Shown in pieces: positions 35,102-44,917 of a DNA stretch of 64,000 nucleotides. The stretch lies in assembly GCF_002954445.1 (NCBI RefSeq), contig NZ_MQWA01000001.1, forward strand, positions 3,865,780-3,929,779, written 5' to 3'. The stretch comes from Rubritalea profundi (lineage in GTDB: Bacteria > Verrucomicrobiota > Verrucomicrobiia > Verrucomicrobiales > Akkermansiaceae). The position numbers and the translations under genes were made by a program. Within the stretch, counting starts at the first letter, position 1. Each line of letters opens with the position of its first letter. The notes beneath the pieces were generated by a model. It made no database searches and was not told the DNA's origin. It saw only the letters and a list, made by a program, of their open reading frames with translations.

Positions 35102-36004
35102 ATGAGTAGCGACGATCAACTAAGCGATGGGTTTATCAACTTTCAAAGGGTTGAGAAATCAGCCTCTGAAAGAACTCTGCGGAACTACTCGCAAGCCCTC
35201 GCCGCCTTCCAAACCTACATGGAAGAAAGTAAGTTCCCCGGCTGGAAAGCTTGTAATAATGAAGACTTTCGCCACTACCTTTACCATTGTATGCAGTTAG
35301 AAATGGCGCGATCGACGATTCGATTACGATTTTCTGCTCTGCGCTCATTTTACAAGTACCTCATCCACCGCCATGGCCTAGCCAAGTCACCGCTAGTGGA
35401 GCTGCAGATACCTAAGCAGGAACGAAAACTCCCCACAATTCTGAATCAAACGCAGGTGGTCGAACTGCTAGAAGCACCACTCCAAGCTGAGCTCTCCAAG
35501 CAAACTCCAGAGTGGCTCCCACTGCGTGACACGGCGATTCTAGAGCTCTTTTACTCCACAGGACTGCGCCTATCGGAGCTCGCTAAGCTGCAAGTTAACG
35601 ACATCGACCACAGCCAAGGAGTTGCCAAGATTTTAGGCAAAGGAGCGAAAGAACGTATTGTACCCATTGGCAGCTTCGCCCTCACCGCTGTGCAGAATTA
35701 CCGTATTTTAGCTCGAGTAAATGAGGGTCCGCTCTTCATCAATAAGAGCCGCAGACAACTCTCAACCACCTCCATTGGAACTATGCTCAAGAAATACCTG
35801 CGCATGACCAGCATCCCCTTTCACATCACTCCCCACAAACTCCGTCATTCATTTGCTACGCATTTGTTAGATAATGGAGCAGACCTCAGGTCAGTCCAGG
35901 AGCTGCTAGGCCACGCTTCACTCTCTACTACCCAGATCTATACCCACGTCAGCACCAAGAGAATGAAAGAGTCCTACCAAAATGCCCACCCCCGGGCGAA
36001 GTAA
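35102..36004 (+). CDS. xerC: Tyrosine recombinase XerC
   Basis: This is the partner of XerD (7153-8037) for dimer resolution at dif. The N-terminal core-binding domain (SERTLRNYSQALAAFQTYM) is followed by the catalytic domain with Arg in STGLRLSELAKL, Lys in LGKGAKERIVPIG, HKLRHSFATHLL (His-x-x-Arg), LGHASLSTTQ and the Tyr nucleophile in IYTHV. The ending YQNAHPRAK matches XerC. The length (300 residues) is normal. It lies 14 nt after a Fur-family gene, so the two are likely cotranscribed. Confidence 0.92.
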   Translation: MSSDDQLSDGFINFQRVEKSASERTLRNYSQALAAFQTYMEESKFPGWKACNNEDFRHYLYHCMQLEMARSTIRLRFSALRSFYKYLIHRHGLAKSPLVELQIPKQERKLPTILNQTQVVELLEAPLQAELSKQTPEWLPLRDTAILELFYSTGLRLSELAKLQVNDIDHSQGVAKILGKGAKERIVPIGSFALTAVQNYRILARVNEGPLFINKSRRQLSTTSIGTMLKKYLRMTSIPFHITPHKLRHSFATHLLDNGADLRSVQELLGHASLSTTQIYTHVSTKRMKESYQNAHPRAK

Positions 36005-36221
36005 CAGCAGTGGGGGTAGTTTGAGTCTTAAAGTTTCGCTTCGCATTTGAGAGGTGAAATTAAGGGCTACAGGAAACTTGCTGTCCTTACCTGATCAGCC
36101 TGCAGATTACTCTGTAAGCCATATGGCATCAAGCTATTGGTTTGACTTGCATTGGGAGTATCTGTAGTTGTCATAATCAATTAGTCTATTGTTGTTCATA
36201 CAAACCTCGGCCATCTTTTCT

Positions 36222-37613
36222 ATGAGTTCCATCAATTCTCCTGTCCGTGCATCATTATATGGTGGTGTATTTTTGCTGACCTCATCGTCTGTGATGGCTG
36301 ATGCGATTCCAGAATATCGTAAAGCTGAGGGACCAGTCTCAGCAGACCTGAAAGGTCAGCGTACTGCTACGGATTCGATAGGTGTAATTCCTCAAAGCCT
36401 GCTCTATCAGTATGATCCGTTTGTGGTGTTGCCTAGGAAGTGGTTGCCTGAATTGCGTGAGAGGTATTTACCGAAAACAAACCAGCCGTTTGTCGATGAT
36501 ATTAAATTTTCGATTCATCCGCGCTTTTATTATCTTCACCGAAAAATCCAGGGTGGCGGTGTTCAGGAATCCGCTGCATTTGGAGGAGAACTAGGGGTAG
36601 AGAGTGGCTGGTATAACGATTGGTTTCGAGTTGGTCTGACCGCTTACACCTCTCAGAAAATTTATGGTCCAAGCGACCGTGATGGTATTGGTTTGCTGGC
36701 TCCAGGTCGGCTGGGATACACTGTGTTAGGTTAAGCTTACGCTGATATTAAGGTTCAGGATTCATTGCTTCGTGTGGGCCGGACTCGAGTCGATTTACCT
36801 TATATCAATGGTTATGACTTTAGAATGACACCTAACACCTTTGAGGCGATTGGTCTTAGAGTGGCTGGGATTGAAAATGTCCAATTGGGATTTGGCCACG
36901 TCTTTAGGATAAAGACAAGAACCTCGACTAATTTCGAAAGCATGTCGGACGTGGCGGGAGTGGCCGGGGAGGATAAAGGAGTGTCGGCCATTTCGCTGCG
37001 CTACAACTTTTCGGAGGGTAATTATATCGCTTTGTCTGAGCAATATGGCTGGGACATGTTTAACTCCATTTACTTCGAAGGGGAAAAATTGATCCAAATC
37101 TCTGACTGCTGCCGTGTAGGGTTAGGGGCTCAGTTTACGGATCAGCGCAGTGTAGGGAGTGAATTACTGGGGAGTTTTGACACGCAATCAGCAGCGGTGA
37201 AAGCTGCAGTTCAATACGGTAATTTGACCACCTCCGTTTCGTATCAATGGACAGCAAACGGCAGTGGTGTTGTAAAGCCTTGGGGCGGCACGCCGGCCTA
37301 TCATTCCTCGATTATTCAGGACTTTGATAGGGCCGGAGAGGAGTCGTTTCGCATAGGACTCACTTATGACCTAGAGCCGCATGGGCTTGAAGGTCTGTCG
37401 ATGGATACCAGTTGGGTCACGGCTGATACGCCTGATAGCGGTAAGCATGCCTCACCGGATCAGCAGGAATTTGACTTCACAGTCGACTACCGACCCAAGA
37501 TAGAGTTATTTGACGGTGTTTGGTTTCGTGCGCGCTACGCCAATAACTCGATTGATGGTGGAGCGGGCTTAGAGGATATCCGTTTTATTCTCAACTACTC
37601 GTACGACTTTTGA
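36222..37613 (+). pseudogene. OprD-like outer-membrane porin with in-frame stop
   Basis: Two open stretches in the same frame are separated only by a TAA at 36732-36734. The first has a signal peptide (LYGGVFLLTSSSVMADA) and barrel strands (ELGVESGWYNDWFRVGLTAY). The second continues AYADIKVQDSLLRVGRTRVD and LPYINGYDFRMTPNTFEAIG, a block typical of OprD-type porins, and ends with an aromatic residue (LNYSYDF). Read through, the product is about 463 residues, normal for the family. The stop replaces a residue between LG and AYADIK; CAA or GAA to TAA would do it. Codon choice is less biased than in neighbouring housekeeping genes. Confidence 0.75.
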
Positions 37614-37800
37614 GGCCCACCCTATCTCTCCTCACATTTGCTGCCTCAAGGATGCCACCAAAATGCAAACCCCTCGCATTGCAGTCGTCGGCCAAGCGTT
37701 TTAAATCTTCACCTTTTCCATTGCCAGCCCGCAGCCAGCTCGTCACTGTCCGCGCAACCTCCTTTGACGTTACTCTCGGCACCAACGCAGCTACATTAAT

Positions 37801-39015
37801 ATGAACGACCTCAACATCAACGGCGCTGACACGCTGATCATCAGCATTTTCGTACTATTCCTCGGCAGCCTACTGACGAGGAAAGTCGGCTTTCTGCAAA
37901 AGTACAGCATCCCCCAGGCGGTCACCGGCGGGCTCATTGTCAGCCTCGTTGTGCTAGCCATCGTGCTACTCGATGGACCGAAGATTATTTTTGACCTAAG
38001 CTTGCGCGACCTGCTTCTGCTAGCCTTCTTCAGCACCATCGGCCTGTCTGCGAAATTCGCCCGCCTCAAGGCCGGCGGTAAATCACTGCTAATCCTGCTG
38101 GTCTGCGCGATGGTGTTCCTAGTGGTGCAGAACGTCACCGGCGTGCTGATGGCTAAGCTGCTCGGCGTGCACCCGGGTATTGGACTGTTCGCTGGCAGTA
38201 TATCCTTCGCCGGCGGTCACGGTACGGCGATAGCCTGGGGCAATGAAGCTAAGGCAGCGGGCTTCGACCAAGCGGCCATCATCGGCATCGCCTTTGCCAC
38301 TTTTGGACTGGTCGCCGGTGGCATCATCGGCGGTCCGGTGGCCGAGCGCCTGATCAAGAAGAATAACCTAGCTCCCGGCTCGGATGCTGGTAAGGGCATG
38401 ATGACCAAGAAAGATGCACCAAAGACGGCCCTCGAGCCAGTGACGATGCAGCGTATCATGACAACAATTTTCATCCTCGCGATTTGCATCTCGGTCGGCG
38501 ACGTGGTCAATCGCCTATTCTTTGATGCCGGTGTGAAGTTGCCCGGCTTCCTCACCTCGATGATTGTCGGCATCGCCATCACCAATTTTGCCGATGTTTT
38601 CAAAAAGGAGATTCGCCAGCCCGACTTCGACAGGGTCGGCGAGGTCGCACTGCAACTATTTCTCGCCATGAGCCTGATGAGCATGGATCTCAACGCGTTG
38701 AGTGGAGCGATGGGTGCGGTAATGCTAGTGCTGTTCGTACAGGTGCTAGTGGTCACCCTCTTCGCAGTTTTACTGGTGTTCCGAGTGATGGGTAAAACTT
38801 ACGATGCCGCCGTGATCTGCGCTGGCTTCACCGGTCTCGGGCTCGGTGCCACCCCAGTCGCCATAGCCAACATGAACGCCATCACCTCCAAGTACGGTCC
38901 CTCCTTCAAAGCTTTCCTCATCGTGCCACTGGTCGGAGCCTTCTTCATCGACTTGGTCAACGCCATGGTAATCAAGTTCTTCATCGGTCTACCGTTCATG
39001 CAGGTGGCGATGTGA
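37801..39015 (+). CDS. gltS: Sodium/glutamate symporter GltS
   Basis: This 404-residue membrane protein has about ten hydrophobic helices and two inverted GltS-type repeats. SFAGGHGTAIAWG and FTGLGLGATPVAIANMNA are the two pore-loop motifs characteristic of GltS, which takes up glutamate with Na+ at the inner membrane. The start MNDLNINGADTLIISIFVLF is typical. The gene visibly uses more GC-ending codons (CTG, GTG, GGC, ATC) than the flanking porin and the T2SS genes, a hint of separate origin. It shares a bidirectional terminator with htpG. Confidence 0.92.
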   Translation: MNDLNINGADTLIISIFVLFLGSLLTRKVGFLQKYSIPQAVTGGLIVSLVVLAIVLLDGPKIIFDLSLRDLLLLAFFSTIGLSAKFARLKAGGKSLLILLVCAMVFLVVQNVTGVLMAKLLGVHPGIGLFAGSISFAGGHGTAIAWGNEAKAAGFDQAAIIGIAFATFGLVAGGIIGGPVAERLIKKNNLAPGSDAGKGMMTKKDAPKTALEPVTMQRIMTTIFILAICISVGDVVNRLFFDAGVKLPGFLTSMIVGIAITNFADVFKKEIRQPDFDRVGEVALQLFLAMSLMSMDLNALSGAMGAVMLVLFVQVLVVTLFAVLLVFRVMGKTYDAAVICAGFTGLGLGATPVAIANMNAITSKYGPSFKAFLIVPLVGAFFIDLVNAMVIKFFIGLPFMQVAM

Positions 39016-39017
39016 AA

Positions 39018-39052
39018 AAATCGGCCATTGCTCAGAGAACAATGGCCGATTT
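39018..39052 (-). terminator. Terminator shared by gltS and htpG
   Basis: AAATCGGCCATTG (39018-39030) pairs perfectly with CAATGGCCGATTT (39040-39052) over a 9-nt loop. The minus strand runs into TTTTTT, best placed to end htpG. Confidence 0.88.
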
Positions 39053-39074
39053 GATGATTTGTTAGTTTCTAGAA

Positions 39075-40922
39075 CTACTTCGCAACGCGCGCGAGGAGGT
39101 CGTTCATGCGAGAAACCATTTCTTGTGGATTCTCTAGAAGACCCGCTGCTAGGAGTGCGTTGTCAGTGAGCTGTTGAGCTACGAGAGTCGCGAGCTCGTT
39201 ATCTTTTTGCTGAAGACTGGAAAGATTCTTGATGACTTCTGAGCGTGGGTTGATTTCGAGAGTGACCTTTGGAGTAGGAACTTCCTGGCCCATTGCCTTC
39301 ATCATCGCCATCATCTGTGCGTTTGGTGCTTCTTTAGGTGCGAGTGCTGCGATCGGGCTGTCCACGAGGCGCTTGCCTGCTTCTACCTTCTCCACACGCT
39401 CACCGAGAGTGTCCTGCATCCAGCCTGTGAGAGCTGCGAGCGAACTCGCGTCGAGCGCTTCACCTTCAGCCTCGAGATCATCGAGTTCGATGTCTGCACG
39501 GTCAGCAGGAACGAGCTTCTTGCCCTTGAACTCAGGCATTGAGTCTAGAACATATTGGTCGACTTGGTCAGTGAAGAGAGCCACTTCGATTCCACGAGCC
39601 TTGAACGCTTCGAGGTATGGTCCTTTTGAGAGGATGTCACGTGAAGCTCCTGTGAGGAAGTAGATCACCTCTTGGTCGTCTGCAGCGCGCTCGATGTACT
39701 CGGCGAAACCTGTCTGTGTGCCAGCTTCTGTAGAAGTGGACTCGAATCGGATAAGTCCAGCGAGTTGCTCTTGGTGCTCGAAACTTGTTGCGATGCCTTC
39801 TTTAAGGAAACGACCAAACTTTGTGTAGAAGTCCATGTATGCTTCCGGCTCGTTCTTAGCCTGAGTCGCGAGGAACTTGAGGAAGCGCTTTGTGATGAGT
39901 TTGTTGAGCTTCTGGATAAGCGCTGTGTCCTGCATTGTCTCACGTGAGATATTGAGCGGAAGGTCAGCGGAATCGATCACACCACGGAGGAAGCGCAACC
40001 ACTCAGGGAGCAACTTCTGCGGCTTTGCGTCGATGAGTACCTTGCGGCAATAGAGAGAAACGCCTGCTTCCATTTGGCCCATGCCGAATTGCTCTTGGTT
40101 TTCACCAGGAACGAAAAGGAGTGCATTGATCGCGAGTGGAGCATCAGCACTGAAGTGCATGGTGAACTTTGGCTCGTCATAGGCGTGTGCCACGAACTTG
40201 TAGAACTCAGTGTATTGCTCAGTGGTGACTTCGCTCTTAGACTTGAGCCAGAGTGCTTCCACTTTGTTAACACGCTCGCCGTTGAGTTCGATCGGGAATG
40301 TGACGAAGTTAGAATACTTCTCAAGAATTTCCTTCACGCGGTCCGCCTTAGAAAATTCAGCTTTGTCTTCTTTAAGCTTCATCACCATCTTACAACCACG
40401 AGCTTGCTCGTCGATTTCTTCGATGCTGTAGCCAGTGGAACCGTCAGATGTCCACTTGAGGTTTTCTGCTGCTGGGTCCCATGAGTGTGTGGAAACTTCC
40501 ACTTCGTCAGCCGCCATGAATGCGGAGTAGAAACCAACACCAAATTGACCAATAACGTCAGCATTACCACCGTCACCATTTTTTTCCTTGAGTTGCTCGA
40601 GGAATGCTTTGGTACCTGAGTGTGCGATTGTTCCGAGGTTTTCAGTGAGTTCGTCACGGTTCATGCCGATACCGAAGTCCTGAATTGTAAGTGTGTTGTT
40701 CTCTTCGTCGGTAGTGATGCAGATCTTGAGCTCTGCGTCACCTTGGTAGACGTCGTTCTCAGTGAGTTGCTTGAGACGGGCTTTTTCAAGTGCGTCAGAT
40801 GCGTTGGAAACCAACTCGCGAACGAAAATCTCGCTGTCAGTGTAGAGTGAGTGGATGACGATATCGAGGAGCTGTTTTACTTCAGCCTGGAATCCGTGTT
40901 GTTGAACTTCTTTTGTTGCCAT
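39075..40922 (-). CDS. htpG: Chaperone HtpG (Hsp90)
   Basis: HtpG is the cytosolic Hsp90 chaperone. The N-terminal ATPase domain has FQAEVKQLLDIVIHSLYTDS, FVRELVSNASDALEKAR, IQDFGIGMNRDELTENLGTI and GQFGVGFYSAFMAADEV. The middle domain has the catalytic Arg region (LPLNISRETMQ). The length (615 residues) matches the bacterial family. Codon use is strongly biased (TTC, AAG, GAG), in keeping with high expression. It is a single-gene unit with a terminator downstream and 280 nt to the next gene upstream. Confidence 0.97.
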   Translation of the reverse strand: MATKEVQQHGFQAEVKQLLDIVIHSLYTDSEIFVRELVSNASDALEKARLKQLTENDVYQGDAELKICITTDEENNTLTIQDFGIGMNRDELTENLGTIAHSGTKAFLEQLKEKNGDGGNADVIGQFGVGFYSAFMAADEVEVSTHSWDPAAENLKWTSDGSTGYSIEEIDEQARGCKMVMKLKEDKAEFSKADRVKEILEKYSNFVTFPIELNGERVNKVEALWLKSKSEVTTEQYTEFYKFVAHAYDEPKFTMHFSADAPLAINALLFVPGENQEQFGMGQMEAGVSLYCRKVLIDAKPQKLLPEWLRFLRGVIDSADLPLNISRETMQDTALIQKLNKLITKRFLKFLATQAKNEPEAYMDFYTKFGRFLKEGIATSFEHQEQLAGLIRFESTSTEAGTQTGFAEYIERAADDQEVIYFLTGASRDILSKGPYLEAFKARGIEVALFTDQVDQYVLDSMPEFKGKKLVPADRADIELDDLEAEGEALDASSLAALTGWMQDTLGERVEKVEAGKRLVDSPIAALAPKEAPNAQMMAMMKAMGQEVPTPKVTLEINPRSEVIKNLSSLQQKDNELATLVAQQLTDNALLAAGLLENPQEMVSRMNDLLARVAK

Positions 40923-41202
40923 AATTTGTGGGCGGAATTTAGTCCAAAAAATCCCACATGCAAGCCCGATTCTTAGAGCAATCAGCGACTCGTCTTTAAC
41001 CGCGAAACTCGCGAGAATTTATAGATGAGTTCCATCACCACAAATCACAGTGCCTCAACAATACCCAGTATTGAGGTGAGGTGTAAAAATCGGTCACCGC
41101 TTCATCGTACTTGCAGCTTGCGCACTTTTCGTATTTTTCGCGGTAGAGTCCTCTGCAATGGAAAGTCGGTCTAGTCTGCGTAATAGACGTCAAACAAGAA
41201 CT

Positions 41203-42603
41203 CTAGAATTCCACAGTTTCCCCGAGCTCACCAAGACTCACTTCACCATCATGGACTGCATCCAACGCCTCTTTGAAGATTGCCGAGCGCTCGGCCTCGC
41301 CATGTACCAGCCAAGTCTTTGATTTAGCTCCAGTCATCGCCTTAAAGTATTCGAGCAACTCAGAATGGTCAGCGTGACCTGAGAACGAATCCATGATCTC
41401 AACCTTCGCTCTCACATGGTATTCCCCTCCGAGGATGCGCACCTTTTTTTGCCCTTCACGGATCTTCCAGCCCAATGTCTGCTGTGCGCAATAGCCGACA
41501 AATAGAATGGTATTATTAGGATTATCAATTTCATTTTTAAGGTGGTGGAGGATACGACCAGCTTCACACATACCTGAGGCTGAAATAATGATTGCCTGTT
41601 CTTGGCTAGCATTGAGAGCCTTCGATTTCTCGACCGAGCGTACAAGCGTCAACCCTTCGAAACCAAATGGATCACGTTTCTCAAACAGGAAGTTGTAGAT
41701 CTCGTGATTGAAACACTCTGGATGTAATCTAAATACCTCCGTCGCATTCACCGCCAACGGGCTATCCACATAGACCGGCACCCGCGGGATCCGCCCATCT
41801 TCAAAGAGTTGATGCAGCACATACAATACCTGCTGGGTCCGCTCAACAGCGAATGATGGAATAATCACCTTCCCCTTTCTCTCTAGAGCTCGGCGGAGCA
41901 CCTCTGCTATTTTATCATCGACCTCAGTTCCTAGCTCATGCTTACGCCCCCCATAGGTACTCTCCATTAGAACAAAATCGACACCCTTTGCTGCCACTGG
42001 GTCACGTAAAATGTCATTACCTCCACGACCTACATCGCCAGAAAATAAGAAGCGTTTGCTCTTACCATCATCTTGATCCTCTACATCTAGAATCACCTGA
42101 GCGCTGCCCAAAATATGGCCAGCATCGATGAAACGTAAGGTCACGCCGGGAGCTATCAACATTGGCCTATCGTAACCAACGTTAACGAATTGGCGGAGGC
42201 ATCGTTCAGCATCCATTTCATTATACAAGGGCTCCAGCGGGACTTCTTCATTCTTTTTACGTTTCTTGTTTAACCAACTCACGTCGTACATCTGGATTCG
42301 AGCACTGTCTGCGAGCATGATCTGGCAGAGATCGCGCGTGGCAAAGGTCGCGTAAATGTTTCCCTCGAATCCACTTCGAGTGAGATTTGGTAAATTCCCA
42401 CTGTGATCGATATGTGCATGTGAAAGCACCACAGTGTCGATGCTGGCGGGATCAAAGTGTGGGAAGTTTTTGTTGATCTCAAAGGCGTCGTTACGTCGCC
42501 CTTGATAAAGGCCGCAATCCAACAAGATCCTATTTCCATTCACCTCGAGTAAGTGTTGTGATCCAGTCGTTGTTCCAGCTGCTCCGCAAAATGTAAGTTT
42601 CAT
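41203..42603 (-). CDS. Beta-CASP metallo-beta-lactamase-fold RNA metallohydrolase
   Basis: The 466-residue protein has MBL-fold motifs 1 and 2 (GNRILLDCGLYQG and SHAHIDHSGNLP, with His62, His64, Asp66 and His67 as metal ligands), GHILGSAQV, and FSGDVGRGG for motif 4. The inserted beta-CASP domain has ESTYGGRKHE, IPSFAVERTQQVL and ISASGMCEAGRI, and the last His motif is FSGHADHSELL. This is the layout of CPSF73-like RNA endonucleases/exonucleases (YSH1-type), so RNA processing is likely. It has no operon partner. Confidence 0.9.
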   Translation of the reverse strand: MKLTFCGAAGTTTGSQHLLEVNGNRILLDCGLYQGRRNDAFEINKNFPHFDPASIDTVVLSHAHIDHSGNLPNLTRSGFEGNIYATFATRDLCQIMLADSARIQMYDVSWLNKKRKKNEEVPLEPLYNEMDAERCLRQFVNVGYDRPMLIAPGVTLRFIDAGHILGSAQVILDVEDQDDGKSKRFLFSGDVGRGGNDILRDPVAAKGVDFVLMESTYGGRKHELGTEVDDKIAEVLRRALERKGKVIIPSFAVERTQQVLYVLHQLFEDGRIPRVPVYVDSPLAVNATEVFRLHPECFNHEIYNFLFEKRDPFGFEGLTLVRSVEKSKALNASQEQAIIISASGMCEAGRILHHLKNEIDNPNNTILFVGYCAQQTLGWKIREGQKKVRILGGEYHVRAKVEIMDSFSGHADHSELLEYFKAMTGAKSKTWLVHGEAERSAIFKEALDAVHDGEVSLGELGETVEF

Positions 42604-42796
42604 AAATATATAAAATGACTAACACCTAACCTACGCGTTGAGGCTGATCATTGACCAGAACAAATAGATGGAGTATTCCTCCGACACAGTAAAATGACAT
42701 TTTTAGAACACAGAAAAGGTTCGTACTTGGCACGTGGACTGTTAGTTTCTCAAGCGTGAGTAACCTTGAAATTCCCACTCTCGTTCAAAACGACCC

Positions 42797-44761
42797 ATGC
42801 TACAGGATCAAACTGGAGCCATCCAGCAACGCATCGCAAGATTCCAGGAAAAGCTCTCGGAGATCGAGCAAAGCCACGATTCGCTCTACGCCTTTGCCAA
42901 TAGCCACCTAGATCTAGGAATACTCTACCACTCCGAAAAGGATACTTGGAACATTCGTGAGTGGGCACCCAATGCGAAATCTATCGCACTGGTTGGCGAC
43001 TTTAACAACTGGGACGGAGAATCATTTCCACTTAGTAAAGGTGACGACGGTTATTGGGACACTACCGTCAAAGGTTCAGCTCTCAAGCATGGCGACAAAG
43101 TAAAACTCCGCATCGTGGGTGCCGACAACTCGGTGCGCGACCGCATCCCTGCCACGATCTCCAGAGCGATCCAAGACCCAGATACCCACGATTACTCAGG
43201 CCAAATTTGGGCACCAGAGGACAACTACGTTTGGAAACACACATTCGATCCTAGCGCTGTCACATCCCCTCTCATTTACGAAGCCCACACCGGCATGGCT
43301 GGCGAGGAACCACGGCTTCACACTTATCGGGAATTTGCCGACACCGTCATCCCCCGCATTCTTCACCTAGGCTACAACACCATCCAGTTGATGGCCGTAC
43401 AGGAGCATCCTTACTACGGATCATTTGGCTACCACGTGTCTAACTTTTTTGCCGCCTGTTCACGCTTCGGCACACCAGAAGATCTCAAATACCTCGTCGA
43501 CACTGCGCACAGCCACGGCATCGCTGTCATCATGGACATCGTCCATTCCCATGCGGTGAAGAACCTCGCTGAAGGACTCAATGAATTTGACGGAACCGAC
43601 CACCAGTACTTCCACTCAGGTGAAAAGGGAAACCAACCCCAATGGGACTCGAAGTGCTTTGACTACGGGAAGGATGAAGTCGTCCGATTCCTCCTCTCCA
43701 ACGTCCGCTATTGGCTCGAAGAATTTCGCTTCGACGGCTTCCGCTTCGACGGAGTCACCTCGATGCTCTACGACCACCACGGCAGCGTGGCCTTCGATCA
43801 TTACGAGAAATATTTCACCAATGGTGTCGACCACGACGCGGTGCTCTACCTCCAACTCGCAACCACCCTTGCTGAATCGATCAGACCTGGAGTTCTCAAT
43901 ATCGCCGAAGACATGTCTGGTATGCCTGGGCTTTGCCGCCCAACGCACGAAGGTGGTGTTGGCTTCAGCCATCGACTCGCCATGGGACTCCCCGATTATT
44001 GGATCAAGTTGCTCAAAGAACAGAGCGACGAAGACTGGGACGTGAATGCAATCTGGGAAACGCTGACTAACCGTCGCCACGGCGAAGCAAATATAGCCTA
44101 CGCCGAGTCACACGACCAGGCACTCGTTGGCGACAAGACACTCGCCTTCCGCTTGATGGACCAAGACATGTATTGGCACATGAAAGCTGATGACACCCAC
44201 CCAGTCATCGACCGCGGTATCGCCATGCACAAACTCATCCGCCTTCTAACGTCCTGTATTGGTGGTGAAGGTTACCTCACCTTCATGGGCAATGAATTCG
44301 GCCACCCAGAGTGGTTAGATTTCCCACGCGAAGGCAATGATTGGTCCTACCACTACTGCCGCCGCCAATGGTCTCTCGTCGATAACCCAGAGCTGAAATA
44401 CCAGTTCCTCAACAACTTCGATAAAGCTCTCATTCATGTGCTCGGTGAGAGTAATATGCTAGCCGCTCCACAAGCCCAGCAACTCTGCTGCCACGGTGGC
44501 GACCATCTCATAGCCTTCGAACGAGCCAACCACATAGGAATCATCAACCTCCACCCGACGCAGTCGTACACCGATTACCACATTTCCGTTCCCTCCGCTG
44601 GCGAATACGAAGTAATCCTCAATTCAGATGACCCATCCTTCGGCGGCCACAACCGTATAAATAGCTCCATCAACATCCACAGCATCGCCGGCGAGCACGG
44701 CCCAGTTCTCTCACTCTACCTACCCTGCAGAACAGCACTGGTACTAAGAAAAGTCAACTAA
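42797..44761 (+). CDS. glgB: 1,4-alpha-glucan branching enzyme, eukaryotic-type (GH13_8-like)
   Basis: The enzyme forms alpha-1,6 branches in glycogen. A CBM48-like domain (about residues 45-150, WNIREWAPNAKSIALVGDFN) precedes the GH13 barrel. The catalytic residues are Asp318 (FRFDGVTSMLYDHHG), Glu371 (IAEDMSGMPGL) and Asp440 (AESHDQALVGDK). YEAHTGMAGEEPRLHTYREF, AHSHGIAVIMDIVHSHA and FMGNEFGHPEWLDFPREGND match animal, plant and fungal branching enzymes much better than the enterobacterial GlgB type. Length (654) also fits that group. No other glycogen gene is adjacent. Confidence 0.9.
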   Translation: MLQDQTGAIQQRIARFQEKLSEIEQSHDSLYAFANSHLDLGILYHSEKDTWNIREWAPNAKSIALVGDFNNWDGESFPLSKGDDGYWDTTVKGSALKHGDKVKLRIVGADNSVRDRIPATISRAIQDPDTHDYSGQIWAPEDNYVWKHTFDPSAVTSPLIYEAHTGMAGEEPRLHTYREFADTVIPRILHLGYNTIQLMAVQEHPYYGSFGYHVSNFFAACSRFGTPEDLKYLVDTAHSHGIAVIMDIVHSHAVKNLAEGLNEFDGTDHQYFHSGEKGNQPQWDSKCFDYGKDEVVRFLLSNVRYWLEEFRFDGFRFDGVTSMLYDHHGSVAFDHYEKYFTNGVDHDAVLYLQLATTLAESIRPGVLNIAEDMSGMPGLCRPTHEGGVGFSHRLAMGLPDYWIKLLKEQSDEDWDVNAIWETLTNRRHGEANIAYAESHDQALVGDKTLAFRLMDQDMYWHMKADDTHPVIDRGIAMHKLIRLLTSCIGGEGYLTFMGNEFGHPEWLDFPREGNDWSYHYCRRQWSLVDNPELKYQFLNNFDKALIHVLGESNMLAAPQAQQLCCHGGDHLIAFERANHIGIINLHPTQSYTDYHISVPSAGEYEVILNSDDPSFGGHNRINSSINIHSIAGEHGPVLSLYLPCRTALVLRKVN

Positions 44762-44917
44762 CCCCCTGCGAGCGCCAAGCCCCAGCTTGGCCACAACAAA
44801 CATTTAGACTGCGCGTGATTTGACACCACTCTGCGGCAAGATCGGCTCGACAACCGCGGCGGAGTTTCATCATCCAGGTCTGAAAACTGAACACTCCCAA
44901 CTGAACACTCTAGTCCC

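Noticed and set aside
37591-37785. 64-codon minus-strand frame between the porin and gltS
   Set aside because: Protein-like composition, but it overlaps the 3' end of the porin gene and an equally long plus-strand frame; it cannot be told from chance.
38217-38756. Long antisense frame (179 codons) inside gltS
   Set aside because: It is the shadow of a GC-rich membrane protein gene, with no start context or family match.
43616-44080. Antisense frame inside the branching enzyme gene
   Set aside because: The sense strand carries conserved catalytic motifs throughout, so the antisense frame is a by-product.
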